A stretch of 64,000 nucleotides of DNA from an uncultured Clostridium sp. (GCA_948466265.1 CAOJZU010000001.1:1-64000), one strand, 5' to 3'; counted from the first letter of the stretch, positions 42,226-52,176 are shown. Numbers and translations: made by a program. The notes: generated from the sequence alone by a model not told the origin.

Positions 42226-42619
42226 AAGGAATTTAGAACTTGCTAGATATAGATTAGAAAGAGCAAAACAAGATTTAAAAGATACAGACTTATTGTATAA
42301 AAATAATAGCTTACTTTCGGCAAATAACAGAGCTTATTATGCTATATTTCACGCAATACAAGCAGTTCTTGCAATAGAAAAAGTTGACTTTAAAAGACAC
42401 AAAGACGTTATTGCATATTTTAATAAAAACTATATAAATACTGAGATTTTTCCTAAAATGCTAGGCAGACGAATTGGACAAGCATTTCAGATAAGGGAAG
42501 ACAGTGATTATGATTATAAGTTTATCCCGCAACTTGAACAAACAGCATATCAAGTAGACACCGCAAAAAATTTGATTGAATTGGTTGAACAATATATTAA
42601 TAAACAAGAAATCAAATAG
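42218..42619 (+). CDS. hepT: HEPN-domain toxin (RNase-type)
   Basis: 133 residues. LERAKQDLKDTDLLYKNN and NNRAYYAIFHAIQAVLAIE give the HEPN fold with an R-x6-H catalytic motif (RAYYAIFH). The C-terminus (REDSDYDYKF, DTAKNLIELVEQYI) fits the larger PF05168 group. Overlapping start with the MNT gene marks a type II/VII TA pair. Native codon use, no in-frame CGG. Confidence 0.88.
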   Translation: MDKRNLELARYRLERAKQDLKDTDLLYKNNSLLSANNRAYYAIFHAIQAVLAIEKVDFKRHKDVIAYFNKNYINTEIFPKMLGRRIGQAFQIREDSDYDYKFIPQLEQTAYQVDTAKNLIELVEQYINKQEIK

Positions 42620-42626
42620 CACTATT

Positions 42627-42654
42627 AGAGCTTTTGCAATTCTGCAAAAGCTCT
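42627..42654 (+). terminator. Terminator between hepT and maf, convergent
   Basis: AGAGCTTTTGCA pairs perfectly with TGCAAAAGCTCT around ATTC; a short T-run is weak. Confidence 0.75.
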
Positions 42655-42659
42655 TAACT

Positions 42660-43232
42660 TTAATATTCCTTTATAATATCATACAATTTCTCTGTTGGAA
42701 GACCAATTGCTGTATGATAATTTCCTTCTATCTTTTCTATAAATACACAAAATTCATCTTGCATTCCATATGCTCCTGCCTTATCCATAGCTTTTCCTGT
42801 GTTTATCCATTTTTCTATTTCTTTATCTGACATAGATTTAAGATATACTTTCACTTCGTCAGAAGTTACATATTCTTTATATTTACCATCTTTCATAATC
42901 ATTACTGTAAGTGCAGTTATAATTTTATGAATTCTGTCTCCTTCTAATAGTTCTTTTATCATTTCTTTTGCATTTTCTTTATCTTTTGGCTTACCATATA
43001 TCTTTTCATCTTTTACAACTATTGTATCTGCGCCAATTACAATTCTATCACCTTCAGTTTTATCATATACACTTTTTGTCTTCATATATGACAGTCTTTC
43101 TGCTTGTTCTTTTGGAGTAAGTTTATCTTCCAGAACTTCTTCTACTTTACTTACTATAATATCAAAATTAGGAACAACTAATTTAAGCAATTCTTTTCTT
43201 CTTGGCGAACTAGATGCAAGTATAATTTTCAT
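42660..43232 (-). CDS. maf: Maf-like nucleoside triphosphate pyrophosphatase
   Basis: 190 residues. ILASSSPRRKELL (binding loop), VIGADTIV and the GAYGMQDE segment (usually GAYGIQG) are Maf signatures. It hydrolyses dTTP/UTP or modified nucleotides. It follows pyrD on the same strand after about 70 bases, at the 3' end of the pyrimidine cluster. Confidence 0.92.
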   Translation of the reverse strand: MKIILASSSPRRKELLKLVVPNFDIIVSKVEEVLEDKLTPKEQAERLSYMKTKSVYDKTEGDRIVIGADTIVVKDEKIYGKPKDKENAKEMIKELLEGDRIHKIITALTVMIMKDGKYKEYVTSDEVKVYLKSMSDKEIEKWINTGKAMDKAGAYGMQDEFCVFIEKIEGNYHTAIGLPTEKLYDIIKEY

Positions 43233-43303
43233 GATTGTTCTCCTTACTATTTATATTTTAAATTATAAAAGAGCATGTTAAAATAACATACTCCATTTAT
43301 ATT

Positions 43304-44220
43304 CTAATTCATTTCTACTTTTCCAATTATACTGTTTATATCGTCTATGTTATGGCGTTTCATATAATCTTCTATACCTTTTATTGTTTTAATACTTACC
43401 TCTGGCTCTATAAAGTTTCCAGTTCCAATTGATATAGCTGTTGCACCAGCTAGCATAAATTCTACAGCATCTTCTCCATTTATTATTCCTCCGAAGTCCA
43501 AGTACTGGAATTGCCACCGCTTTAGCTACTTGATACACCATTCTTACTGCAACTGGTTTTATTGCAGGTCCTGAAAAACCTCCCATATTATTTGCAAGTA
43601 CTGGTTTTCTCTTTTCTATATCTATTTTCATTCCAAGTAATGTATTTATTAATGACACTCCGTCTGCTCCTGCATCTTCTGCACCTTTTGCTGGTTCTGT
43701 TATATTTGTTACATTTGGTGTTAGTTTTACGATAAGTGGCTTGTCTAATACTTTTCTAACTTCTGATGTTACATGTTTTACGCCTTCATATGTTGTACCA
43801 AATGCCATTCCGCCTTCTTTAACATTTGGGCAAGATAAGTTTAATTCTACTCCATCAATATCTAATGTATTTAATACCTTAGCAACTTCTACATAATCTT
43901 CAAGTGTATGCCCACATGCATTTACAATTATTTTAGTATCAAATTTTTTAAGCCAAGGCAAGTCATTCTCCATAAAATATTCTATACCTGGGTTTTGAAG
44001 TCCAATTGCATTAAGCATACCTGCTGTTACTTCACATACCCTTGGTGGCTTATTTCCGTGCCCATGGTTTTATGGCTGTTCCTTTTGTTACAATTCCACC
44101 TAACTTATTTAAATCTATAAGCTCACTAAATTCTCTACCATAGCCAAATGTACCTGATGCAACTGTTACTGGGTTTTTCATTTTAATCCCTGCTAAATTA
44201 ACCTCTGTATTCATATTCAC
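43304..44220 (-). CDS. pyrD: Dihydroorotate dehydrogenase B catalytic subunit, two recoding sites
   Basis: 304 residues from GTG 44220 (AAAAGGAGATAAAA upstream; an ATG two codons later is less well spaced). [44 protein letters not shown], catalytic Cys in [12 protein letters not shown], and [23 protein letters not shown]. Recoding sites 44058 (Ala-Gly-Asn) and 43493 (GLGGI, the FMN phosphate motif). pyrK upstream identifies it as the NAD-linked class 1B enzyme. Confidence 0.94.
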
Positions 44221-44234
44221 TTTTATCTCCTTTT

Positions 44235-45012
44235 CTAAATTTCTACGACGTTAGCATCAAACACTGGTCCTGCCTTGCAAACATGAGTATACACAGTTTG
44301 CTCACCTGCGTTTACTTTAACTGCGCATCCAAGACAAACTCCTATACCACACCCCATTCTCTCTTCTAAAGATATTTGGCAAGGTGTATTTGTAGATTTT
44401 GCAAGTTCCCTAACAGCTTTAAGCATAGGTAATGGCCCACATGCATAAATTCCGTCTATATTTCCTCTTTCTATATCTTCTTTTAAGAAATTAATTGCAA
44501 AACCTTTTTCTCCATAGCTTCCATCATCTGTTGTAAGTATGAATTTATCTGATACAGCCTTATATTCATCTTCTAGCACTACGAAATCTTTATTTCTAAA
44601 ACCTAAATACATATTAACTGTAGCTTGTCCTTTTGCTTGTTTTGCAAGTTCATATAATGGAAATGTTCCAATTCCTCCACCAATTATAGCAATATTCTTC
44701 TTATCTTTAAAATCAAAAGTTCCATGTCCTAGCGGTCCAAGTATATCTATTTCTTCCCCTATCTTTTTACAAGATAGGATTTCTGTTCCTTTTCCTTTTA
44801 CTTGGAATATAAATTCTAATATATTTCCTTCTATATTGTGTATACTTATTGGCCTTCTTAAAAGTGGCTCTATTTCATCTGTTACTCTTATTTCTATAAA
44901 TTGTCCGTGGAAGTGCATTTTTTAATTCTTCTCCTACTTCCACTCCGAACTTAAATATGTCATCCTTAAGCTGTTCTTTTTTTACTAATTTGCATTTAGC
45001 ATGTACTGGCAT
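44235..45012 (-). CDS. pyrK: Dihydroorotate dehydrogenase electron-transfer subunit, one recoding site
   Basis: 258 residues. FAD-binding [11 protein letters not shown]-binding [15 protein letters not shown], and the 2Fe-2S cysteines in [19 protein letters not shown] plus a later Cys ([11 protein letters not shown]). Recoding site 44907 restores [11 protein letters not shown], the start of the FAD domain; without it the first 36 residues are cut off. A CGG in TTC GGA just upstream is out of frame. Lies 14 bases before pyrD. Confidence 0.93.
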
Positions 45013-45099
45013 AATTTTAATTCCTTTCTTTATTATTTATATTTAAAAAATAATCATCAGAAGTAAAACGCTAAATATAATTTTTAAAAAAATTTATAT

Positions 45100-46051
45100 T
45101 TAGGAAAGTTTTTCATGTTTTATTGTCCGAATTGCAGAATTAAGTTCATCTCTCATCCTAATTGCCTCAGCTCTAGTAGCTTCTGCAAACTGTTCTTCAC
45201 TAAACTTATCCTTCCACATATCAGATTTATATGCACACATAAGCCCTCTTGAACTATTTACAATTCCTCCGAAGACCATTTTCAAACCCTAAAGCAATAT
45301 CTCCTGCTTTTCCACCTTGAGCACCATAACCTGGAATTAAGAAATAAGCATTTGGCATTATTTTTCTTAAAACCTGAAGCTCATGAGGATATGTCGCACC
45401 TACTACGGCTGATACACTACTATACCCATGTTCTCCGAATTAGTTCTTTTCCCCATTCGTTTACAAGTTTTGCAACTTTCTCGTATATTTTTTCTCCGTC
45501 TTTTAACTCTAAGTCTTGTAATTCTCCTGAAGATTTATTTGAAGTTTTAACAAGTACGAATATACCTTTTCCATATTTCTTACAGTCTTCTACAAATGGT
45601 CTAACTCCATCTGTTCCAAGATATGGGTTTACTGTTACAAAGTCTAAGTCAAATATGCCGGTTTTCTATATCTCCTATCTTAGTTTTCCCAATAGCTGCA
45701 TTTGAATAACCTTCAGCTGTTGTACCTATATCTCCTCTTTTTAAATCTCCGGATAACTATCATTCCCTTAGATTTTGCATATTCACATGTTTTACAAAAT
45801 GCATCTATTCCTGCTGTTCCAAACATTTCATAAAATGCTATTTGTGGCTTTACCGCTGGAATTATATCGTAAACGCTATCAATTAATGTTTTGTTAAACT
45901 CTACTATTGCCTTTGATACACCTTCTAAATCATTGGCATATTTATTTTTTATACAATTTGGTATCATATCATACCTTGGGTCTAATCCTATAACTGTAGG
46001 ATTATTTTTTTCTTTTATTTTATCTATTAAATTATCAATTGCATTTTTCAT
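45100..46051 (-). CDS. pyrF: Orotidine 5'-phosphate decarboxylase, four recoding sites
   Basis: 315 residues, the long PyrF type. [11 protein letters not shown], catalytic [29 protein letters not shown], and [13 protein letters not shown]. Recoding sites 45751 ([11 protein letters not shown], the catalytic Lys motif), 45660, 45437 and 45271. All four are needed to link the barrel. Last step of UMP synthesis. Confidence 0.94.
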
Positions 46052-46086
46052 TTCTTTTTATTTATCCCTTTCTTTAAATTTAGTTT

Positions 46087-46870
46087 TTAATCAACATGTA
46101 ATCTCTTTATCCCTATTGTTTTTCCTGTATTTTCATCTATATCAAATATGCATCCATTTATCATTATATCATTATTAGATATGATATCTTTTACTGGTAT
46201 ATCATAAAGATATTTATTAATTGAATTCTCTAAATCACATCCCAAATCTGAATAACAAGGACCTGTCATTCCAATGTCAGTTATAAAACCTGTTCCATTT
46301 TTTTAAGATTGTTTCATCGGCTGTTTGCACATGAGTATGTGTTCCATATATTGCACTAACTTTTCCATCTAAGAAATATCCCATATTAATCTTTTCTCCA
46401 GTCCACGCTGCGTGAAAATCTACAAATATTATTTTAATGTCTTGCAAAGACAAATCTTGTAAAATTTCTTTAACTGCTACAAATGGGTTATCTGAGTAAT
46501 AAACTCCTTCCATAAATCGTCTTCCTATTAAGTTTATAACTAATATTTTTTTATTATCTTTTTGATATATTGTATATCCATTTCCTGGTCTCCCTTTAGT
46601 CATATTAGCAGGTCTTACAATTCTAGAGTCTTCTATAAAATCATAAATTTCTTCGTTATCCCATGTATGATTTCCCATAGTTACAACATCAACACCACTT
46701 AATAATATTCTATTAAATAATTCCTTTGTAAGTCCTCTCCCTCCGGCTACATTTTCACAATTTCCTATAACTATGTCAATTTTTTCTTTTATTTTCAATT
46801 TATTTAATTCTTTTTCTAATTTTTCAACTGCTCTTTCTCCTACAATATCTCCAATCGTTAATACTTTCAT
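46087..46870 (-). CDS. YmdB-like metallophosphoesterase, frameshift in an A7 run
   Basis: 260 residues. TIGDIVGERAVEKLEKEL, NCENVAGGRGLT, MGNHTWDNEEIYDF, VDFHAAWTGEK, and THTHVQTADETIL are those of the TIGR00282/YmdB cyclic-nucleotide phosphodiesterases. The frame breaks near 46303-46309, where the coding strand has seven As followed by TGGA; one A fewer (or an extra T before GGA) restores NGTGFITDIGMTGP. This is the only break that is not a CGG. It could be a homopolymer error, a slippage site or a true mutation. Lies between pyrC and pyrF. Confidence 0.88.
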
Positions 46871-46896
46871 TTTATATTCCTTTTCATAATTCAAAT

Positions 46897-48173
46897 TTAT
46901 CTTTCAAATTTTATATCTCCACCAACTATAGTATAAGCAACTTGTCCTTTTAACTTCTTACCAATAAAAGGAGTATTTTTTGATTTAGAAACTATCATAT
47001 CTTTTGTATATGTATATTCAGCATTTGGGTCAAATACTGTTAAATCAGCATCCGCTCCAATTTTAATTTCTCCTTTATTAAGTTTTAAAACCTTTGCAGG
47101 CGAATAAGACATAAGTCTTACCATGTCTAAAAGGCTTAAATGCCCTTTATCAACTAAAGCTGTAATTGTCGCAGGAAGTGCTGTTTCAAATCCAATTATT
47201 CCATTTGGAGCCTGTGATAACTCTTTTGCTTTCTCTTCTTCTGCATGTGGTGCATGATCTGTAATAATAGCATCAATTGTTCCATCTTTTAATCCTTCAA
47301 TTATTGCTTCTCTATCTTTTTCTAATCTTAAAGGTGGATTCATTTTTGCATTAGTTCCACTTGTCAAAACTTCGTCCTGTGTAAAGAAATAGTAATGTGG
47401 ACATGTCTCACATGTAACATTTACTCCTCTTTTCTTTGCATCCCTAATCATATTTACTGATGTTTTTGTACTTATATGGCATATATGTGTACGTAAATTA
47501 TTTGTTTCGCTAATTACAATATCTCTTGCTGCCATTATTTCTTCCGCTTCTGGTAAAACTCCTTGTACCCCTAACTTGTCAGCAACCTCTCCTGCATTTA
47601 TTGCTCCAGCAGAAACTGATTTTTCTTCACAGTGCTCTGATACAAGGCTTCCCAATTTATTTACCTCAATCATCGCTTCTCTTATCATTCTTGCATTTTC
47701 AACAGGCATTCCATCATCTGAGAATCCGTATTGCTCCTGCCTCTAGTAATTCTTTAAAATTTACAAGTTCTTCACCTTTTTCTCCTTTTGTTACACTTGC
47801 AAATGGTAGTATATTGCATAAATTTGTTTCTTTTCCTTTATTTACTATCCATGTTAAAGTATCAATGTTATCTGGAGTTGGCTTTGTATTTGGCATTGGA
47901 CATATGGTTGTAAACCCTCCTTTTACCGCACTTTTTGATTCTGTCTCTATTGTTCCTTTATGTTCAAACCCAGGTTCCCTTAAATGACAATGTATGTCTA
48001 TCATTCCTGGCATTATGTATAACCCTGTGCAGTCTATAACTTCATCTGCGCTTTCTGCTATGTCCTTTTCGATTTTTGTTATTTTTCCATTCTCTACTCT
48101 AATGTCTAATTTCTCGTTTGTTTTACTTCCGATAATCTAATACTGTTCCATTTTTTAGCAATATACTAGCCAT
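46897..48173 (-). CDS. pyrC: Dihydroorotase, two recoding sites
   Basis: 424 residues. MIDIHCHLREPGFEHKGTIE with HxH zinc ligands, later ICHISTK, TCETCPHYYFF, and IITDHAPHAEEEK (catalytic Asp). Recoding site 48131 adds the N-terminal MASILLKNGTVLDYGSK strand; site 47728 reads AIGFSDDGMPVEN, the loop of class I DHOases. First gene of the minus-strand pyrimidine cluster pyrC, YmdB-like, pyrF, pyrK, pyrD, maf. Confidence 0.94.
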
Positions 48174-48267
48174 TTACTTTCCTCCTATTTTTAATTTATT
48201 TTGGTTAATAATATCATGTATCCGTAGAATTTTCAAGTACTATATTTAGACATTTTTTTACTAAACC

Positions 48268-48296
48268 TTGACTTTATTTTTATTTTAAAGTATTAT
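48268..48296 (+). promoter_or_regulatory. Promoter of the OPRTase gene
   Basis: TTGACT, 17 bases, TATTAT, with AAAGGAG just before the ATG at 48340. I see no clear PyrR-type attenuator in 48174-48339. Confidence 0.65.
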
Positions 48297-48339
48297 ATAT
48301 TTAGAATTTTTTGTCATTTTAAAAGGAGAAAAATGAATT

Positions 48340-49203
48340 ATGAGTAATTTAGTTTCATACTTATTTAAAACAAATGCATTTAAGGTTTGCCCTGAAAATA
48401 AGCCTTTCTGGTATACTTCGGGAAAGATTGGACCTTATTTTATTAATACGCATTTCCTTTATGGAAGCGAAGAAGCTTCTGTAGAATTTTTAAAATTTAT
48501 AGATGTTGAAAAAGATAACAAGTTAGAAATCCCTAAGAAAATACTTGATAAATGTCTTCTTCAGTATAATTCAAATACCATATATAAAGAAGTAGTAGAT
48601 GAAATGGTTGCATTTGTTAAAGAACATATAAATATAGACGAAATAGATTATGTATCAGGTGGAGAAAGAAGAGACTGGTTCTTTGCAAATATTGTAGCTT
48701 ACATTTTAAAAAAACCTTTCATTTCTGTTTTTAAAGATTTATCTTGTGTAGTTTCAACTAGCGATTTTAGTGAAACAACTACTCCTACAAAATTAAATGA
48801 AAAGAAAGTTTTACATATTGCAGACTTAGTTACAGAAGCTTCAAGCTATGTGCGTGCTTGGATTCCTAGCATTCAATCACTAGGTGCAGAAATCGTTTGG
48901 AGTGTTGTAGTTGTTGATAGAATGCAAGGTGGAAACGATAGGCTAAAATCACTTGGAATTGACGCATATTCTCTTACTCAAATTGCACCTAGTATGTTTA
49001 AACAAGCATTAGATATGGGAATTATAACTGAAGAACAAAATGAAATGTTAAATAAATTCTTTGAAAATCCTGATGAAACTATGAAAGAATTTTTAGTAGA
49101 ACATCCTAACTTTTTAGAAGAAGCTCTTCATTCTGACGAAAAAACAGTTGTAAGAGCAAGACTTTGTATTGAAGGAGATTTATACGGATTAAATAAAGAT
49201 TAA
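48340..49203 (+). CDS. pyrE: Orotate phosphoribosyltransferase, divergent long form
   Basis: 287 residues, longer than the usual 200-220. WYTSGKIGPYFINTHFLYG resembles the OPRTase start; YVSGGERRDWFFANIVAYIL and VLHIADLVTEASSYVRAWI give the PRPP loop (ADLVTEASS in place of DDVxTTG). The C-terminal extension of about 70 residues is helical. Divergent from the pyr cluster. CGGs in TCG GGA and TAC GGA are out of frame, so no recoding is needed. Confidence 0.82.
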   Translation: MSNLVSYLFKTNAFKVCPENKPFWYTSGKIGPYFINTHFLYGSEEASVEFLKFIDVEKDNKLEIPKKILDKCLLQYNSNTIYKEVVDEMVAFVKEHINIDEIDYVSGGERRDWFFANIVAYILKKPFISVFKDLSCVVSTSDFSETTTPTKLNEKKVLHIADLVTEASSYVRAWIPSIQSLGAEIVWSVVVVDRMQGGNDRLKSLGIDAYSLTQIAPSMFKQALDMGIITEEQNEMLNKFFENPDETMKEFLVEHPNFLEEALHSDEKTVVRARLCIEGDLYGLNKD

Positions 49204-49243
49204 TTTTAAATATAACTTTGAATGAATAAATATAAAAAAATAT

Positions 49244-49272
49244 TTGACACATAATAAAATCGATGTTATAAT
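49244..49272 (+). promoter_or_regulatory. Consensus promoter for a putative antisense RNA
   Basis: TTGACA, exactly 17 bases, TATAAT. It points into the 3' end of the small toxin-like gene at 49350-49439 on the other strand and no ORF follows it. Confidence 0.8.
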
Positions 49273-49279
49273 AACATTA

Positions 49280-49350
49280 CTTAAATAAGTATAAGTTTAA
49301 AAAGCATGAACAATAAAAACCCTCGTAGCTGTCACTACGAGGGGCTTTAC
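49280..49350 (+). ncRNA. Putative antisense antitoxin RNA
   Basis: Transcription from 49244-49272 would start near 49280 and meet the bidirectional hairpin at 49312-49345. The RNA would be complementary to the 3' end of the toxin mRNA, as in type I systems. If the plus-strand hairpin is leaky (its T-run is short) the RNA would extend into the toxin coding region. Existence and ends are inferred. Confidence 0.5.
49312..49345 (-). terminator. Strong terminator of the toxin-like mRNA
   Basis: CCCTCGTAG pairs with CTACGAGGG around a six-base loop; on the minus strand it is followed by TTTTTATTG. Confidence 0.88.
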
Positions 49351-49439
49351 TATTTATGTAAGTTTTCAATTATTTCTATTACTAGAATAATAATATCAAC
49401 CACAATAGCAATTATCTTAAGTATTAGTTTAAAAAACAT
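49350..49439 (-). CDS. Type I toxin-like hydrophobic peptide
   Basis: 29 residues: MFFKLILKIIAIVVDIIILV and a tail ending ENLHK. One amphipathic/hydrophobic helix with charged ends is the build of TxpA/BsrG and holin-like membrane toxins. AAAGGAGGTAAAG gives a near-perfect Shine-Dalgarno, a consensus promoter lies at 49488-49516 and a terminator directly follows. The converging promoter at 49244 supports a type I toxin-antitoxin pair. No homology search was possible. Confidence 0.7.
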   Translation of the reverse strand: MFFKLILKIIAIVVDIIILVIEIIENLHK

Positions 49440-49487
49440 TATGCTTTACCTCCTTTCTTCAAGATTTCCTTGTGAAAGGATAGGCTT

Positions 49488-49516
49488 ATTATAATGCAAA
49501 CACATTTTCGTGTCAA
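49488..49516 (-). promoter_or_regulatory. Consensus promoter of the toxin-like peptide
   Basis: On the minus strand TTGACA, 17 bases, TATAAT; about 45 bases of leader before the ATG at 49439. Convergent with the promoter at 49244. Confidence 0.8.
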
Positions 49517-49533
49517 TTCTTGCATTTATATTT

Positions 49534-50658
49534 TTATTTCTTTCCAAGTTCTATTTCAATTCCAAAATTTTTGTTTTTTCTTTTAACCATTAGCATAACT
49601 TTATCTCCTGGTGATTTTGAATAAATGACTTTTCTTAAATCACTCATTTTATTCAGTTCCACATTATCAATTTTTGTAATTATATCTCCTACAAGAAGTC
49701 CTTTTCCGTAAGCTGCCCCATCTCTTTTTACTGACACTACATATATCCCAGTATCTATTTCTATATTCTCGTCTAAATACTTAACCACCTCTTTATCATA
49801 TGCATATATTCCAATCGATCCCTCTGTAAAACTTCCATCTTTTTTTAGTTTTTCAATGATTGGTTTTACAATATTTATAGGTATTGCAAATCCAATCCCT
49901 GTAGCCTCTTCTATCTTTACTGTATTTATACCGAATAACCTCACCGATTTTTGTTTACAAGTGGCCCTCCGCTATTTCCATTATTTATTGTTGCATCTGT
50001 TTGTATTAAATCTTCCATGTATGAATAATCTTCATTATCTTTTAACTTTATAGTTCTATCTACTGCACTTATTATTCCTGATGTTATTGTTCTTTCAAAC
50101 TCTACTCCGATAGGATTTCCAATCGCGTATACAGTATTTCCTACTCTTATTTTATCAGAATCTCCCAAATTAATAGGTGTTAAGCCTAATTTATCTATTT
50201 TAATTATACTTAAATCTATATCGCTATCTGACCACACAACCGTACCAGGATACTCTTTACTGTCCCCTTCTATTGTAATATAGCATTTACTATATCTTTC
50301 CCCACTTACATGTTCATTTGTAAGAATATATCCATTATCTGAAACAATCATTCCACTTCCAAGAGATAAAGTTTTAACTGAATTTATACTAAATATTCCA
50401 GTATCATTTGTTGTTATTTTAGATATTCCGAACAACGCTTTTAGATATGTTTTCAAGTGTTTCACTTATATCACTTATATTTTCTGTATTAACTTCCTTT
50501 ACTGTTTTCTCAGCCACATATCCATCGTACTCTACTACATCTATATTTATGTACATATCATATAAAACAATACTTGCAGTTGCAACTATAAAAATAAAAA
50601 TAAGCTCTCCTATAAGCCACATTACTATATTGTTTTTCTTCTTTTTATAACTATTCAA
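49534..50658 (-). CDS. htrA: HtrA/DegP-like serine protease, three recoding sites
   Basis: 373 residues. One N-terminal membrane helix, a trypsin-like domain with catalytic His (ILTNEHVSGE), Asp (DIDLSIIKID) and Ser (INNGNSGGPLV), and a C-terminal PDZ domain (YGKGLLVGDIITKIDNVEL). Recoding sites 50430 (VVGISK, before the protease core), 49946 (NKNGEVIG) and 49933 (VIGINTV). The last two are 13 bases apart and join protease to PDZ. It degrades misfolded envelope proteins. Confidence 0.94.
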
Positions 50659-50763
50659 AAAATATTCCTTCCTTCTTTATTTTTTTAAGGTATATAAGGA
50701 TTGTTCCCAAGATTTTTTAATATATGCAAAAAAACAAGACAAAAAAAGGTCAAAAACCTAATC

Positions 50764-50792
50764 TTGAAACTTTTGGAAATTTATTATATAAT
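50764..50792 (+). promoter_or_regulatory. Promoter of the SleB-family hydrolase gene
   Basis: TTGAAA, 17 bases, TATAAT, about 50 bases upstream of the start codon. Confidence 0.7.
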
Positions 50793-50842
50793 TATGTCAA
50801 TGCTATGCAGAAAAGTAGAATGAAGAAAGGATGGAGAGTCCA

Positions 50843-51742
50843 ATGCAGAATGTAAACAATAGTACACATATGCCTATATCTATTATTACGGCTATTGTTG
50901 TACTAGGATTGCTTTCTTTTACTTTTGCAAATCGGTTTGACAGCAGTAATTACATATCTGATGAATTAACTCAAGATGAGCTGTTAGAACCTATAGTTGT
51001 GGAAGTAGAAGATATCCCAGAAGAAATAGCTTACGAAGATGTGCTAAAGGAGTTAGAAGATGCTTATAGTACTCTTAATGAGAGTACCAAAGAAATCCAG
51101 CCGATTATAAAAGATCTTTATGGATTTTATGAGGAATCTGAAAACTCTATAGTATGTCGTGACGCTAATATAGCGTTTAATGAATTCTCAGAAAGCTATA
51201 AGCGTTACAGGGAGCTATTAAGAGAAATTAAAATTTGTACTACAACATATGAATCCAGATATGAATATATTCAAAATGATATTATCCTAAGTCCTGAAAT
51301 TGTAAATAAAGAAGGAAACAAGATAATCAAATATGAAGAAAACTTATCTGAAATGTATGTAGTAGCAAAAGAAAAGGCTGACAGACTCTTTGATGAGAAC
51401 TATGATCTTATGGCTAGAGTTGGATTTGCCGAAGCAGGGGCTAAGTCTTCAGCTGACCCAAAGGAGCATTATGCCGTTTGGGGCGTCATAGATAATCGTA
51501 TAAAAGATAGCGACTATCCAAACACAACACATGGAGTAATATATAGTGGAGCCTATGATTGTGTCAACAACGGGAATATCAACAAAGAACCACCTGAACT
51601 TGTCAAAAGATATGCTAGAGATTATCTTCGTGGTCGTGTTGATTTTGACATGCCCGACGATGTAATTTTTCAGGCAAAATTTAAACAATCTAATAGCGTG
51701 TGGTGGGAGTCGCCTCTTGGGCATTATTTCTGCCGGAAGTAA
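50843..51742 (+). CDS. SleB-family cell wall hydrolase, foreign-looking codon use
   Basis: 299 residues from ATG 50843 (GGAGAG upstream; an ATG 12 bases earlier lacks spacing). A membrane helix, a coiled-coil stalk, and a C-terminal Hydrolase_2 domain (LMARVGFAEAGAKSSAD with catalytic Glu, VIDNRIKDSDYPNT, FQAKFKQSNSVWW). Family members hydrolyse spore cortex or cell wall. Two in-frame CGGs (50933-50935, Asn-CGG-Phe, and 51734-51736, Cys-CGG-Lys) read as Arg; the +1 rule would end the protein a few codons after the membrane helix. Usage of CGT, GCC and GAG is unlike the neighbours. Probably acquired. Confidence 0.85.
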   Translation: MQNVNNSTHMPISIITAIVVLGLLSFTFANRFDSSNYISDELTQDELLEPIVVEVEDIPEEIAYEDVLKELEDAYSTLNESTKEIQPIIKDLYGFYEESENSIVCRDANIAFNEFSESYKRYRELLREIKICTTTYESRYEYIQNDIILSPEIVNKEGNKIIKYEENLSEMYVVAKEKADRLFDENYDLMARVGFAEAGAKSSADPKEHYAVWGVIDNRIKDSDYPNTTHGVIYSGAYDCVNNGNINKEPPELVKRYARDYLRGRVDFDMPDDVIFQAKFKQSNSVWWESPLGHYFCRK

Positions 51743-51765
51743 AATAATCCTTTCTGCATAAGCAT

Positions 51766-51799
51766 AGTGGCGCAGTCGTTATGACTGCACCACTCTTTT
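51766..51799 (+). terminator. Intrinsic terminator after the SleB-family gene
   Basis: AGTGGCGCAGTC pairs with GACTGCACCACT around GTTAT, followed by CTTTTA. GC-rich like the gene it follows. Confidence 0.85.
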
Positions 51800-52103
51800 A
51801 ATATTCTAACTTAAATCCTAAAAATTTAGCAAGAGACCTAAAAGCTTTTCTGTACCATGGAAGTTTATACACAACTAATTGAAAAGGTCCTACTGTATTT
51901 TTATAAATTTCTTCTTTTTTTGTAGCTTCTGTGTTTTCAAAAAAAGTATCTTTTTTTGACTTTTCCGTAAGTTTTTTTACTTCATAATTTTCCACTTCTA
52001 TTATATCATTTTCAAGTTTTTTTATTTCATCTTTTTTCTGTATGTATTTTCCTTCTAGGGTTAGAAATATTCTTATTTTTCTTTTGTTTACTTCTTCTTT
52101 CAT
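51798..52103 (-). CDS. Hypothetical Lys/Glu-rich protein
   Basis: 101 residues. A coiled-coil segment (KKDEIKKLENDIIEVENYEVKKL) in the first half and a conserved-looking aromatic/basic end (VYKLPWYRKAFRSLAKFLGF). No family recognised. Divergent from the NRPS genes and with native codon use; the CGG in ACG GAA is out of frame. Confidence 0.6.
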   Translation of the reverse strand: MKEEVNKRKIRIFLTLEGKYIQKKDEIKKLENDIIEVENYEVKKLTEKSKKDTFFENTEATKKEEIYKNTVGPFQLVVYKLPWYRKAFRSLAKFLGFKLEY

Positions 52104-52176
52104 CTATTTTTCTCCTAAAGTTTGATTTTTTTAAATTATATAACATATGATTTTAAGTGTCAACCTAAAAAAAGCC

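Noticed and set aside
44941..44950. Recoding site near the pyrK start (TTCGGAG)
   Set aside because: In the true frame it is TTC GGA, Phe-Gly; a shift would hit a stop at once.
51734..51742. Recoding at the last CGG of the SleB-family gene
   Set aside because: A shift would give a short alternative tail, but the gene already has a CGG at 50933 that must be read as Arg, so the same reading was kept here.
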